Of a stretch of 64,000 bases of DNA, positions 24,479 through 36,716 are shown piece after piece. Source of the DNA: Malurus cyaneus samueli (lineage: Eukaryota > Chordata > Aves > Passeriformes > Maluridae). The position numbers and the translations under genes were made by a program. Every line of letters starts with the position of its first letter. Within the stretch, counting starts at the first letter, position 1. Where the stretch lies: the NCBI GenBank assembly GCA_009741485.1, contig CM019215.1:79929711-79993710 (forward strand), read 5' to 3'. The notes under the pieces were generated by a model. It saw only the letters and a program-made list of their open reading frames with translations. It made no database searches and was not told where the DNA came from.

Positions 24479-27400
24479 GTTTTATTATAATAACTTATTT
24501 GCACAGCTCTGAGTGATAATACTGTGTTTGTGGGTGAATGTCCCAAATGACATTGGTCATGGAACTGAACATAAATGTTGGAACAGATAGTAGGAACTGA
24601 ACTAAATGTTGAACGTGATAAAGGACTCATTTCGGTGCTCTAGTCTTTCAGGTTGCGAAACTAAAGTTGAGAGCTCAACTTCTTGGTTTCAGCTTGGCAG
24701 CAAATATCACAACAACCTCTATTTCTAGACAAAATAAAATAGTATGCTACACACTATTTTTCAGCCTCCATCAAGTCCTAATTTGAAGAGTTTGACTTAA
24801 AGTGTCCTACAACTCTTACATATTATAAAACAAACAAACAAAAAAAAATATTGCTATGATGATTTCTCAAGAATCCTGGGCAGCTTTTTCCCCACAGATT
24901 CAGTTTGTATATCAATCAAGTGATAAACTGAGTACCCCATAAATCATTGAGCTGTCATTTTGTCTCATTTTCTGTAGAACACCTTGACTATTTCTATAAT
25001 GAATAAATTTTCTTTCAAATTAACAGTAAGGCAAAATACTTTTTGTGTAGTTTAATCATTACGCTTGAAGTTAAAAACTCAGATAATTTGTAATATTTTT
25101 CAATTAAGTCATCATTAATTATTTGTGTTATACTTTTAGCAGAAATAGGAACTTCTTATGTTGCTCAGAAGATCATTGTTTTCTCATGTTAAAAAACAGT
25201 GAGCACTCTTGCAATGAAGAAATCATCTAAACATTGTCAGCTGGCAATCTCAAAAAACAGGCAGTATTGGCTTAAAGGAAATAAGGGAGATGGCAAAGCT
25301 AAGATCTTCACAGAAAATTCTGTCCCTGTCTTTCAAATACAGGTTTGCTTTTAGGTTTTGGTGTTGTCTGCTTTCATCTTTCTGAGAGTCCCTGCTATTA
25401 ACAATTGGCTTGAACAAACAAATTTATTTACATTTTCTGAAGATTTACTTTCCGCAGGACTACACTCCAAGTAAACTGTCAAAAGTTTGCACTATCATCA
25501 ACACATATAAGTTGTTGGATATTTCTTGATTTTGTAGTAAGGCAGCGAGGGGCCTGTGCAGTGACTGATTATGTGCTAATAAAAAAGCAGCTTGCTCAAG
25601 ATATGATCCACTAAGTTAAATGTGCTGTAGGTGACTCAGGAGAGGTTAAGTGAGTGCACATCAAAACAGAGGTGCTTCATAGGTAAGAGAAGTTTCTTGC
25701 AGATTTGTATCCATAGGTTTCTTAGCCATAGCTCCACATCTCGATTCTGCACGAGCCAGAGAGCTTTCTGAACCTGAGCTAGAAAGAAGTTCAACCCTTA
25801 GAGCACTTTCAAGCCTGAATACTGTACATCTAGGTTTGAAGCTAACCAAGATCAAAGAAAGAGAATATGGAGAAGAGGGTCTGCCTGCCCGTACTGAATG
25901 TTGGTTACTTAAAGTGTGGTTTGATCCTATTCAATTTGCTCTAGTATCTGTGGAATTTGATCCAGCCCTCCCCTTAGACTGCATGCTGACAACCTTCTTA
26001 AAGATATAATTCTTTCTTTGAGTCTCTTCCAAAGCCTACAGTACCTCAGCCTTCATAAGTGCCTCAGTTCACTGGCCTCATCCTCTCACTGCATGTTACC
26101 TATCCTGCTGATTTGATTCTCCTACTGAAAGGTCTTGTTTTGTATTACTGCCAGCAAGCTATAGAGCTTGAGTGACAAAGGAATTCTTGACATATTGACC
26201 TTTTTGTCTCTACTGCTCCTGTGTGGCTGCTGAGCTCCAAGCTGCATTCCCTGCTTGTTTCAGAAATGCTTTTACTCTTGCACATGGTTCTATAAATATT
26301 ACAAATTACAGACTGGTTTGCTCTTGTCTCTCTTTTTTATAGAATTTCTCCTGTCTGCTAATGTTGTATTAAATGTTCCTGGTATCAGTGCCCACTGCTG
26401 AATTTCATTTTTGTGCTTGTGCGTTGTCAAAAAATGTGCACAGACCAGCTTACTACCATTGTTTTCTTATACTTTACCTCACTCTGCTATCATTTTTTTG
26501 GAAAAAAAACCAAAACTACTTTCTCCTTCAAGTGAGGTGAAATTCAGGTCTATGTGATTCAAGTGTTTTTCACTACTTCTACTTTTGGAGCCTTCTATAA
26601 TGCTCTCTTCCCTGAATCTCTTCATAGGTCTTTTTCTTCCTCTGTCCAGGCACAAGTTTCTTGTTTATACATTTATGGCTCATCCTTTACCTGAATGTGC
26701 TGGCTTGAGCTATGCACTGGAAATCCAGAGGAGCATAGTGTCATGGTGTAAGTCTTTCTCCAATTTCCAATGGAAAACTCAAACTTCCCCATTTATTAAT
26801 GTGTTCCTTTCCTTGCTGAGGCTGAAATGGTAGAGTTTCTACCATGACGTCTATCTCTTGCCATTTTTATGCTATTTAAGTATTTAGTTTCAGGTTTTAA
26901 GAGATTTCCACAATCAAACTGCTCAAGTACCACTGAAAAGCATCACAAGTGACACCCCTGTGAATTAACACCAGTAGCTGCCACTAACCAGAAGGTGGTA
27001 ACAGTTCCTCATCATTCAGTAATGAAAGCAGAGACATCTCTGGAATAAAGCTTTTACCTCAGTAAGATGCCCACCTTTTGAAAATCCCTACTGTTTAATA
27101 GATTCAAAGCATGTTTGGAATATCACAAAATACAAGGAGAACTTGTACACAAATGAACTGGAGAATGGCCCAACACCTACCTATTGAACTTTTTTAGAGA
27201 CCTTTCTCTTATTAGGGAACGTTTATTTTCCCAAACCATGTCGGTGACAATTACTGAGAAGTACCTGTCAGAAGTAATTGCATGGCTTCTGGCCTCACTA
27301 GGTGACAGCAGCTTTTTCATGCCACGACCTCATTGCTTATCAGAATTTCTTGTTGACAGCAGCAGATTCCTCATGCTAAAGGCCACTCAGTGGTCAGTCT

Positions 27401-29697
27401 CTAAATGTTTCTCCCTTTGCCAGGCAGGCTGGCTTATGTCTGGTCACTTGGAGCTCATCAGATATTATTTTTCAATTGTTCTTTAAAAGGTTTTACTTGT
27501 CAAGCTTTTGGTTTCTAACCAGCTTCACCTTTCCAGTCTGATAAAGATGCCAGTGATGAGTATTTTTACAAAATCTTTCAAATTTTGAGTGCTCTATAAG
27601 GTACTAAATAATCAATTTATGTTACATATCATCATGTTCTTACTTCTCAGTGTCATTGTCTTCCTTCAAGCCAAGTATGTTTTGTCTTTACAGCCATGTC
27701 TAAACTTCATTCTTGCCTTGTCATATTTTTGTTTGGTGGCAATCTGGGGGCAATTTAGCTATAGACAATATTTTCTTTCCATAAAAATGCAACTTTTTAA
27801 ATGACACCTCCACTGATCTGGACTGGAGGGAATAGAATCTGCTGTTAAAAATTATATCTGTAGAAATTTTATTTGTTAACTATGAACTTTATTTGTGCAA
27901 AAACCTTACTGAAATGATTGCCTTTCATTTGTAATTTTGCTTTTGACATGGAAAATTTCACAATCAGAGAGGAAGGTTTTTGTTCTGATTTCTACCTCTC
28001 ATCATTCAATCTAGAAAATAAATATTCACATTTCAATTATACTGTATGCATTTAAATTAACAAGACAAAAGACACTTTTTATTTTAAATTATGAAGGAAA
28101 GTTTCAAGACTTTCAAGCCTGATTTATATTGCAGAATAAGACTGGGACTTCTGAAGAACCTGTCTCCTCCAGTGCACCCTCTGTTGGGCCAGGGTACCTG
28201 TTTGCTGACCAAGTTAATAACAAATATCTGTTAACTGCTCACTTTATTTTTTTCTGAGGGAGAGCCTTCATATGGGTGTCCTGGGACACTTCCACTGAGA
28301 CTTACAAAAAAGATTCCTCCTTTCTCTGAGGGACCCTATTATGTTACATTTACGTTAGAGAGTGAGTACTGAAGTTACTGTTTGCTGAAGTCTTCAGTAA
28401 AACAGAATTAGCATCTAGTTAGCATTTTCACCTTACTGTCAGTTTATCACCTGTTTATCAGCTTTATCAGCTGCAGGTTTATCAGCTGTAGGGGCAAAAT
28501 TATTTTTGAAACCAAGTGGATCAATGCTACTGCTCACATCTTTTTTCTGTTTTAAAAATATGCCGAGACCAATTGTAACAGGGCAGATAAGGCTAAAATT
28601 GCACAATAGAGAATGTTACATTATGCAGTGAGGGATTGTACGTGGGTAACATGCAAGGAGAGAAACTAAAAAAAAAAGGTAAGATTTTTCCTCATCTCAT
28701 TTTCTCAGTAACCAACCGTCTTGCATGTCTTCTTTCTCTCTCATATATGTAAATTTTGTTTGAGTTTAATGTGAGATTGCAGTAGATTGCTGTGATGTGA
28801 ATTACTTCATGTTATTCTATAGCTTGTTCAGTTTTGGGTTTGGCATTATTTTTCCCTTTCCTCAGACTCTTGTTTCCTTCCCTTTCTTACAGTGTTGTTT
28901 TTTACCTCTGCATTTGTCTGCCTGACATATCCTTTGGCTGCTTTATAAGGAAAAAGAGAAGTGGTAGATCATGGCACTGACACTGCTTGTGACTGACAGA
29001 TACTTGACTTCTCTGTGTTGTGTTATTTTAGACTTGTTTGTTCTGTCTGAATAATTCTTCCAGCCCTTCTACTTGAACAAGGTGATTCTCTGCAATACCA
29101 TTTCTATTAATTGATACTGTGGCAATGGAGACACTCAGAAAACAATAGCAATGACACTTGCATATAGGAAAATTATACCTCTCTTCTTGTTTTTATATGT
29201 GCTGTACCAATGTCTTAGCTGCTAACAAGTACTCTATAGCGTTAAATTTTTGAATGCTTTTTCTTTGTGTCAGTTTTTGGAAGAGATAAAAGCAAGTCAT
29301 TTCAGGCTATAAAAACAGAATCAGTAACACGGAGACATCAGTCATACACAGAAGTCTGTTGTTCAAAAACTAAGCACGACATGCGCTCCTGGAAGGAGAA
29401 TGTTTAATGGGCTGAAACCCACACATGGAATACTGTTTCACTGCTGTAAATTTATTACAAACACTTGTTCATTTTCTCACAATACATGAACTAAATCAGT
29501 GTGTTAGGTTGGTGTCTACTCTGTTAAGTCAGTTACCAGGCCATTCTCATTTTGTTTCTTAAGAGTACCAAATGGCACTTCATGACTGGGTCACAGCTTG
29601 CCCAAGATTTGGAAGTGTATGGGTTCCAACCTCTTCTCAATTGAAAATTTCACAAAACATAAAAACATCTTCTACACTGAAAAGGTGAAGATTTGTG
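24479..29697. other. AT-rich non-coding DNA
   Basis: No gene or repeat family is recognised across this 5.2-kb span. 28441-28490 holds a short cluster of TTTATCAGCT repeats. The 82- and 100-codon frames at 26585-26833 and 27184-27486 lack splice context or motifs. Confidence 0.55.
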
Positions 29698-30021
29698 TTT
29701 TTTTTTTCTTTTCCCTCCCCTCCCTTCCCCATCCCCTTCCCTCTTCTCTCTCTTTCTTTTTTTCTTTTTTCTTTTCTTTCTTTTCTTTTCTTTTCTTTCT
29801 TTTCTTTCTTTTTCTTTTCTTTTCTTTTCTTTTCTTTTCTTTCTTTTTCTTTCTTTTCTTTTCTTTTCTTTTTCTTTTCTTTTTTTTCCTTCTTTTCTTT
29901 TCTTTTCTTTCTTTTCTTCTTTTCTTTCTTTCTTTTTTCTTTTCTTTCTTTTTCTTTTTCCTTTTTCTTTCTTTTCTTTTCTTTTCTTTTCTTTTCTTCT
30001 TTTCTTTTTTTCTTTCTTTTC

Positions 30022-30054
<33 letters not shown>

Positions 30055-30138
30055 CTTTTTTTTTTTTTCTTTTCTTTCTTCTTCTTTTCTCTTTTCCTTC
30101 TTTTTCCTCTTTCCTGTCCTCTCTTTCCCTCTCCTCCC
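29698..30138 (-). repeat. near-pure homopyrimidine tract, (TTTTC)n on +
   Basis: After a short CCCTCCCC lead containing a single A at 29731, every base from 29732 to 30138 is C or T (407 bp). TTTTC/TTTCTTTT units dominate. It is the opposite-strand counterpart of the (GAAAA)n tract at 8584-9171. The very long Phe/Ser/Leu and Lys/Glu/Arg frames across it are composition artefacts. Confidence 0.96.
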
Positions 30139-30760
30139 AAACCTCTCCGAACCTTCCTCTCCTCTCCAAACCTCTCCTCTCCGAATCTCTCCTCTCGAAT
30201 CTCTCCTCTCCGAACTCTCCTCTCCTCTCCGAAACTCTCCTCTCCAACCTTCCTCCTCTCCTCTCCTCTCCTCTCTCTCTCTCCTCCTCTCTCTCTCCTC
30301 TCCTCTCCCTCCCTCCTTCCCTCCTCTCCTCTCCTCTCCTCTCCGAACCTCTCCGAACCTCTCCGAACCTCTCCGAACCTCTCCGAACCTCTCCGAACCT
30401 CTCCGAACCTCTCCTCCCGAACTCTCCTCCAACCTCTCTCTCTTCCGAATCTCTCCTCTCCGAACCTCTCTCTCCGAACCTTCCGAACCTCTCGAACCTC
30501 TCGAACCTCTCCCTCCTCTCTCTCCCTCTCCTCCTCTCTCTCCTCTCCTCTCCCTCCTCCTCCCTCCTCTCCTCTCCCTCTCCTCTCCTCCTCCTCTCCT
30601 TCCTCTCCTCTCCTCTCCGCCTCTCCGAACCTCTCCTCTCGAACCTCTCCGAACCTCTCCGAACCTCTCCGAACCTCTCTCCTCTCCGAACCTCTCCTCT
30701 CCGAACCTCTCTCTCCGAACCTCCTCTCCTCAACCTCTCCACTCTCTCTACCCTTCAATG
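30139..30760 (+). repeat. CpG-bearing minisatellite, 10-bp unit CTCCGAACCT
   Basis: The pyrimidine tract grades into a tandem array based on CTCCGAACCT. Seven consecutive identical units lie at 30341-30410. About 27 CGAA cores are scattered across 30149-30720, separated by CTCTCCTCT filler. Variants include CTCGAACCT and CTCTCTCCGAACCT. Near the left edge CCAAACCTCT appears, as expected if CpG has decayed to CpA. One CpG per unit makes this a dense CpG cluster in AT-rich surroundings. All long frames (29598-30853 on both strands) are shadows of the repeat. Confidence 0.95.
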
Positions 30761-31074
30761 AGAACAAGTCATATTAATATAAAATATTTGACCACAAATC
30801 TTGTCATTATTCATTTTGATTTTTTATGTTCTTTTTCTGAATATTTTGCTTAATTCAGTAAAAGTTACTGGCTTCCTAATTTGAAACATACTCTGCAAAA
30901 TACCCTTAAAAATCTCTAAGGCATTAATTCTTTTAAATCTCATAATTTCAGATGACTTGGTGGAGAGTTGCATACCTTTAAGAGGATTCCATAGCGGTTG
31001 AAAGCCATGAGTTGAGCAGTGAGAAATGTCGAATAATATTTATTTGAATGAAAACTAAGACACTTCAGTGTTCT

Positions 31075-31133
31075 TGGTTTTTTTTGGTTTTTTTTTTTTT
31101 TGGGGTTTTTTTTTGTTTTTTTTTTTTTTTTTT
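31075..31133. repeat. T-rich run with G interruptions
   Basis: This is nearly all T with GG, GGGG and single-G breaks. It resembles other T/G tracts in the window at 18416-18472 and 53031-53104. Confidence 0.9.
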
Positions 31134-34100
31134 AAAATTTCAGCAAGGCAGAATTATTTCACTGAGAACAGAAATAGAAGAGATATACTCTGTGCCATTC
31201 AAGGCAGTTCTTTCCTCATTTTTCTTTTAAGACAGGAAAATAACTGGATTGGCAAGATAGCTGACATGAGGGAAAACTAGAGGAAAAGAAAAACTTTAGA
31301 CACCGGAAAACTAATGGTGGGACAACCATATAAATGGGTGTGATGGTCAAGGATCCAAAATAATGAATAAAAAGGATTATGGTGGAAAGCACCAAGTAGA
31401 AGATGCCTCTCAGCACCCACTGATTTCAGAAGGAAAGCTGAAAGGTAATGCAATTCCACAGCAGGGTGAGGGGAGCAGATTTGGCAAATCCAAACCCCAG
31501 CTGGAAAAATCATTGGACAAATTTATTTTTTTTTTCTAATTTGTTCATCTCAGGTTAATCTGAGCACCTTTCTACAGTATGGGAAGCAGTAAAACAGGTA
31601 GGTGAGTTTTGTTGAACATATAAGCAAAGGCACATTAGAAAAGAAGGACCTCAGCCAAAGCAATTTGAAACTTAACTGCTGTTTGAGGCTGAAAAGAAAG
31701 GGACATAGCCTAAGCATGGGAAAGCTGAACCCTGCCAGCTATAAAGCAGGAAGAATATAAAGGAAATCAATATCCTAAACTGTGGGGAGAAATGAAAAAA
31801 AACATCCTTTATCTTCCATACTTCCAAACCATTAATTTGAGGAACTTAAACTAGATGAAGGAAAAACACATAAATCTGTCTGAAAATCAGATTTATGAGT
31901 TAGAGAAATAAATGCAGTGCTTGAGGGATACAGAAACTGAGAAAGTCCCTCAAATGACAGACCCAAAGAAGGCTGGGGAGCTAATAAAAATGTTTTAATT
32001 TTGGAATGGCTCCCCAACACACAAAGCTGTGTGTGTGAGCAGCAGTCCATCTGAACTGTGTGACTGACAAAGCAGTAGTGCCAGGATCCAATCTGCTGGA
32101 CACCATGTAAAATATGATACACTTATATCAGAGTGCTGGGAAGCAAGAAGATGAAAGGTGACTAATCTTAATGAGGGGCATCCAGGTGGGAAAAAAAAAC
32201 AAGTCCCAGATTATTTTGTAGATACAAGTCAGTCCTAGCAGCGTGAGTCAAATGTCTTTGCTCTCAGTAGAATTGAATGCTGGAGATGTCACTGTAGAGA
32301 CTGCTCTCTGCTTCAGTCTGCAGCTGGAAAGACAGTCACAAGGAAATGAGTGAAGTGAAAAAACTTCAAGCTGTTTCTGAATTTCAGAAATATGAAAGCT
32401 AACATGGTTTGGAGAAGATGAAAACTTATCACTGTGCAGAGACAATAGGCAAAAGAAGAAAGAATCACTGTGGGGATTGTAGCAGATTTTGTGCAGAGGG
32501 TTTTATTTTATGTGTTTTATGGAGTGAGCAACCAGATAACCCTTAATTCTGGAGATACATGTCTTGGGGACTTTGCATCTGTTACATCACTACATAGCCC
32601 TGCAAGATGTTTCCTTGTAGTGAGAAGATGGCAATTGAGTGCATGCTGTATTTGCACATCGTTCATCTGTGTGTTGCCTGCAGGAAGGAGAGGAAAAATA
32701 GGAAGAAAATCCACCCCTCGGTTTGTCCAAAAGTGTCAGCCTGGGGTGGCTTGAAACTACCTATGGAAAGTGTGCCTCTCGGATTCACTGGGGATGGGGG
32801 TCACTTCTTGTAGTGCTCCTGAGAGCAGAAGTAGTAAAAAGCAAAGAATACCATCCCTTGGGATTGTGGAACAGTGAAGCCTTGAATAAAAAGCCAAAGG
32901 GGCCACTGTGTGATTTCAGCTGCAAGTCAGGAAATCCTAGAAAGCTGTTGCACTACCAGCAAGACTGGAGGAAAAGGTTGCCGTGTGTCAATGGAAGGGA
33001 AGTAAAAAAATTGTTTCCAATGCCTTCTGTTGTAATCTGTGCCTTCCAGAACTAAATTTCATTTATTTGACTGATCTGTTCTTGTTTGAAAGTTGATAAA
33101 CCTAACTGTGGGGATTCTGTGCCTCTTAGTGGGCTCTGTTTTAGAAAGCAAAGGGAGCAGTTTCTGTGACAGGCAGACCTGGGGTTCACAGGGCTTGACA
33201 CTCAAGCTACAAATTTACTAACACTTGTCCCGCAGATGGGCTGGAGAACTGAGAACTTTTGTAGCTCCTAGGAATAAAAACATCCCTGTCCTGAGTTTTC
33301 AGAGTCCAATACTCCCTGTCCAAGCTCTTTTAGATACTACATGAACGGAGGCTGTAATGTTTAACATTAAATTTACTTATGAAAAGATGTTACACATACA
33401 GGATTTTTGCTTTAGCAGAGCAATGCAAAATATACTGAAAACACAATCCAAATGACAAATGCAGGTTACGCTTAGCAATATGACAGCTCCAATTTCCTCA
33501 ACCACAATGTGACTCCCCTCTCAGCCTCTCTAAAATGGTCACCATCACAATACAGGGCATCCACCCAACACCACAAGTTGAAGAGAGCTCAAGCCCATTT
33601 TTTCTTTGATATGTTTTATGTTTTTGTTTATTAGCTTGCTTTTGTACTCAATGTTGGGATGAATCATGTATTCACCCCTCCCCTCCATGACAGCTCAACT
33701 AACTCAGGGAAATAGTCACACTCTTTAAAGGAACTCAAGGAAACACCAGCTGATTCAATTGTTGGCGGATGTTTACCCAAATCCCTCTGGTACCCCTTGA
33801 GTTGAGATGAGGTCAGCTTACTTGCAAAAGCTGAGTTCAGTCACATCCTGCTTTATCCCTTGAGCTTCATGGACATGGGGCCCTATGCCTTCCCCTCTGA
33901 GTTTTTGCTTCATAGGGTTTCACTGTTCAAGCACATGAGGTGACACTCGAAATGAAACTGCAATATGACAATTTTGTGAACTGTAAAGCAACAAAATGCT
34001 TTGGGTCAGCAGTATTTCTTAATTTGGAGAATTTTTGCAATGGTTCATTTTAATGCTGACCTTTTTCTGATTTCTTTTACTATACATTCTGTGAAATTTA

Positions 34101-35125
34101 AAGTTAAAAGGTCACATAGAAATGTTTGTTTGCTTTACTTTAAGATATGTCAGAACAAGTCACTTGGGTTATTGCCGGACATGTTCCATGAATGGTATTT
34201 TTTGAGGCAGAAAGGTAGGCCCCTCTAAAAAATGATTTTGCTTCTGTCCAATCAGAAATTTGTTCCAAGTTGTCCTATCTTCTACACCGCTGGGGAAGAA
34301 ACCCCAGTCAGCTACACCTAGCATTAAAATGGTTAGAGGAAAATGTGCTGCAGTTACTTACACACAGAAAAGAGTCTTAGGCCGATTACCTAAATCAAAA
34401 AGAACAAACTGCTATTTCTTCTTGTTTAAGAAACACATGGTAATGAAAATTCTTATTTGAAATTATATGTCTTGTATTATGTAACCAGTTTATTTTTTTA
34501 AGTCAAAAACCTAATGCAATTGACTGACATGAATTGAAACTGGTGTTCTGGCATCTATCCTCAGTCTAATAAAGCAACTGCACTCTTAAATCTCATGCTT
34601 TTATGCATTACTAAATCATATTTTCCACTGTTAAAGAGTTTTGTGATGGGGAAAAGTAGATCTTCATCTAATATGAAATGTAGGCAGATCTTGCTTGTTT
34701 CAATTTGTAAAATGGCACATAAATAACGTTAATGCTGTCACTGTGCCTGTATCATATTCTGGGGACTCTTCCATTATGTGTAAGCATTGCCATGAAAGCA
34801 GCAGTGGTCCTTGTGATGAAGCAGCTATATACTGTAGACAAAGTCATCAAATGACCCAAACAAAGCATAGATTTTGATCCACAATACACCTATTCTCTGT
34901 TCATCAAGAAAAAGGAAGTTGTAGAATATTTTACAGACAAGAAGCATTTTTCTGTGCTAGGAAGTGACTTCATCAATTTGATCAAAATCAAATTTCCATC
35001 AACCTCATAAGAAATTAAGAGAGAATGTCAAACTCCTGATAACATCTAGGGAGTTGGTTGCTATTAAAATGTATGATAAGTAGCATACATGTGAGATGGC
35101 AGTTGAATTAATATACTGGAAACCT

Positions 35126-35169
35126 TTCCTTGATTAATCTGTAGTATATAAGTCACATTAATCAAGGAA
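35126..35169. repeat. perfect 13-bp inverted repeat, 18-bp loop
   Basis: The left arm TTCCTTGATTAAT at 35126-35138 is the exact reverse complement of ATTAATCAAGGAA at 35157-35169. It could fold as a hairpin. There are no T runs or other signs of an RNA gene. Confidence 0.85.
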
Positions 35170-35570
35170 TCTTTCTACCAAGTTCAATTTTATAGGTGTT
35201 TTACTGTCAGAAGATTTTATTAATGGGTATGTCCATCCTTGATTATCCCACATGCTCTCAAGGCCAAACTGGAAAGATAATAGATTTTTTCTCCTTCGTT
35301 GTAGTTTTTTTGACCTTCTGGCTATACTGGGAGGAACATCAAGTTAAACAATTAATTGAGAGCAAAGGACATGGTCTCACTGAAAGAATGGTTTAAAATT
35401 TACTCGTGGTGTCAATTGGCTCTTAAGCAACCTCTATTGTGTTGAGCTGCTGTGTCACACATTATATGACTGAATGATGTGTGAGATATGTAAATTATTT
35501 TTTTCCAAGAATGCTTTTACTCTAAAACAGAAAAGAAAGTGTTTCTCTAACAATTTGTATCGTGTATTAT

Positions 35571-36072
35571 CATGTAATCATAGAATGGTTTGGGTTGGAA
35601 GTCCTTAAAGATGACTTAGTTCCAATTCCAATGTCACTGCAGAAGGGGCTAAGGGTGACCCTTTCACTAAACCACATTGGTCAAGGCCCTGTCTAACCTG
35701 GTTTGGAAACTCCTAGGGATAGGGAACCCACAACTGCTCTGGGCAACCTGTACCAGTGCCTCACAGTAAAAAAACTTCTAATATCTAATTTACACCTGCC
35801 CTCATTCAGTTCAAAGCCATCCCTCCCGTCACTACACGCCCTTGCAAATAGTCAGTTTGCATCTTTCTTGCAGCCTCCCTTCAGGTACTGGAAGGCCACA
35901 TTTAGGTCAGCCCAAAGCCTTCTCTTTTCCAGACTGAGCAGTCCCAATTCTCTCAACCTTTCCTCATAGGAGAGGTGTTCCATCCCTCTAAAACTCTTGG
36001 TGGTCCTCCTCTTGACTTGCTCCTACAGGTCGATGTATTTCCTGTGTTGGGGACCCCAGAACCAGATGTAAT
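35571..36072 (-). mobile_element. CR1 LINE 3' end with the tail of ORF2
   Basis: On + it begins with the reversed CR1 tail (GTAATCATAGAATGGTTTGG). It runs through GGGCAACCTGTACCAGTG, TACTGGAAGGCCACATTTAG and CCTCATAGGAGAGGTG to CTGTGTTGGGGACCCCAGA. On the minus strand the C-terminal part of the CR1 reverse-transcriptase ORF is readable in pieces ([16 protein letters not shown] at about 35910-35965). Stops and indels break it. It is a 5'-truncated minus-strand insertion. The + frame at 35703-35969 is a shadow. Confidence 0.92.
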
Positions 36073-36676
36073 GCTTTTCTTGCTTTGCAAAATATCACAT
36101 TTCTATCTATTTGGTATGCTATTGAGCATACCAAATATTATTTTTCATAATAAAAGGGATACATACTCTTACATATGCTCAGTTTGCACAAATACTTAAC
36201 TAAGCAGTATTTTCAATTTTAGTTTTCATTAGTGGACATGGCGTTAATCACAGAAACATAGAAGAATCTGTGCATAAAATATATGTCTCCTTTTGCCTAT
36301 TCTATTTGTAAGAGTAATTTGCTACTCTGTCTCACAAAGATTGGTGTCAATTCAGCTGCTCAAATGCTAAATTAGTTTCAAATCTTCACTGTCTCTAATG
36401 GTTATAGTTTTCATTAGTACTTGAATGACAAATGCCAGTTAACAACTACTCGTAATGCACACCAGAGAACTGCATACCAAAATCTATTTATTCAGATATG
36501 ACAACTTGGCACAGTCCAAGAAGACAGTCTGTAAAGCATGTGTTTTATTTTCCTGAAGGGCTTAATTTTCAGCACTCTTGTGTCAAAATTGAAGTGGTTT
36601 ATGATATTATGGTTTGAAGCCTTGGAGGTGGCTTCTAGATTATCAAAATCAACCAGCAGGATTGTAGTGTCATTAC

Positions 36677-36716
36677 AAAAAAAAAAATAAAAAAAATAAA
36701 ATAAAAAAAAAAAAAA
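36677..36716. repeat. A-rich run with T interruptions
   Basis: This is forty bases of A with three isolated T, a simple-sequence tract. Confidence 0.9.

Larger units (their letters stand above)
30761..35570. other. AT-rich non-coding DNA with a T/G-rich tract and a hairpin
   Basis: No gene is supported. 31075-31133 is a T-rich run broken by GG/GGGG. 35126-35138 and 35157-35169 form 13-bp inverted arms. The 110-codon frame at 32723-33055 has no motif or splice support. Confidence 0.55.

Noticed and set aside
29598..30853. The longest frames in the window (up to 387 codons), several on each strand
   Set aside because: All lie in the pyrimidine tract and minisatellite. Three or more overlapping frames open at once is a composition artefact.
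31548..31602. Block between TTGTTCATCTCAG and GTAGGTGAG
   Set aside because: Stops occur in every frame. At most it is a noncoding exon, with no further evidence.
35703..36199. Two + frames of 88 and 74 codons
   Set aside because: The first is antisense to the CR1 3' end and the second straddles its edge. There is no independent support.
36247..36270. Possible CR1 tail scrap (ATCACAGAAACATAGAAG)
   Set aside because: It is too short, and no CR1 sequence continues on either side.
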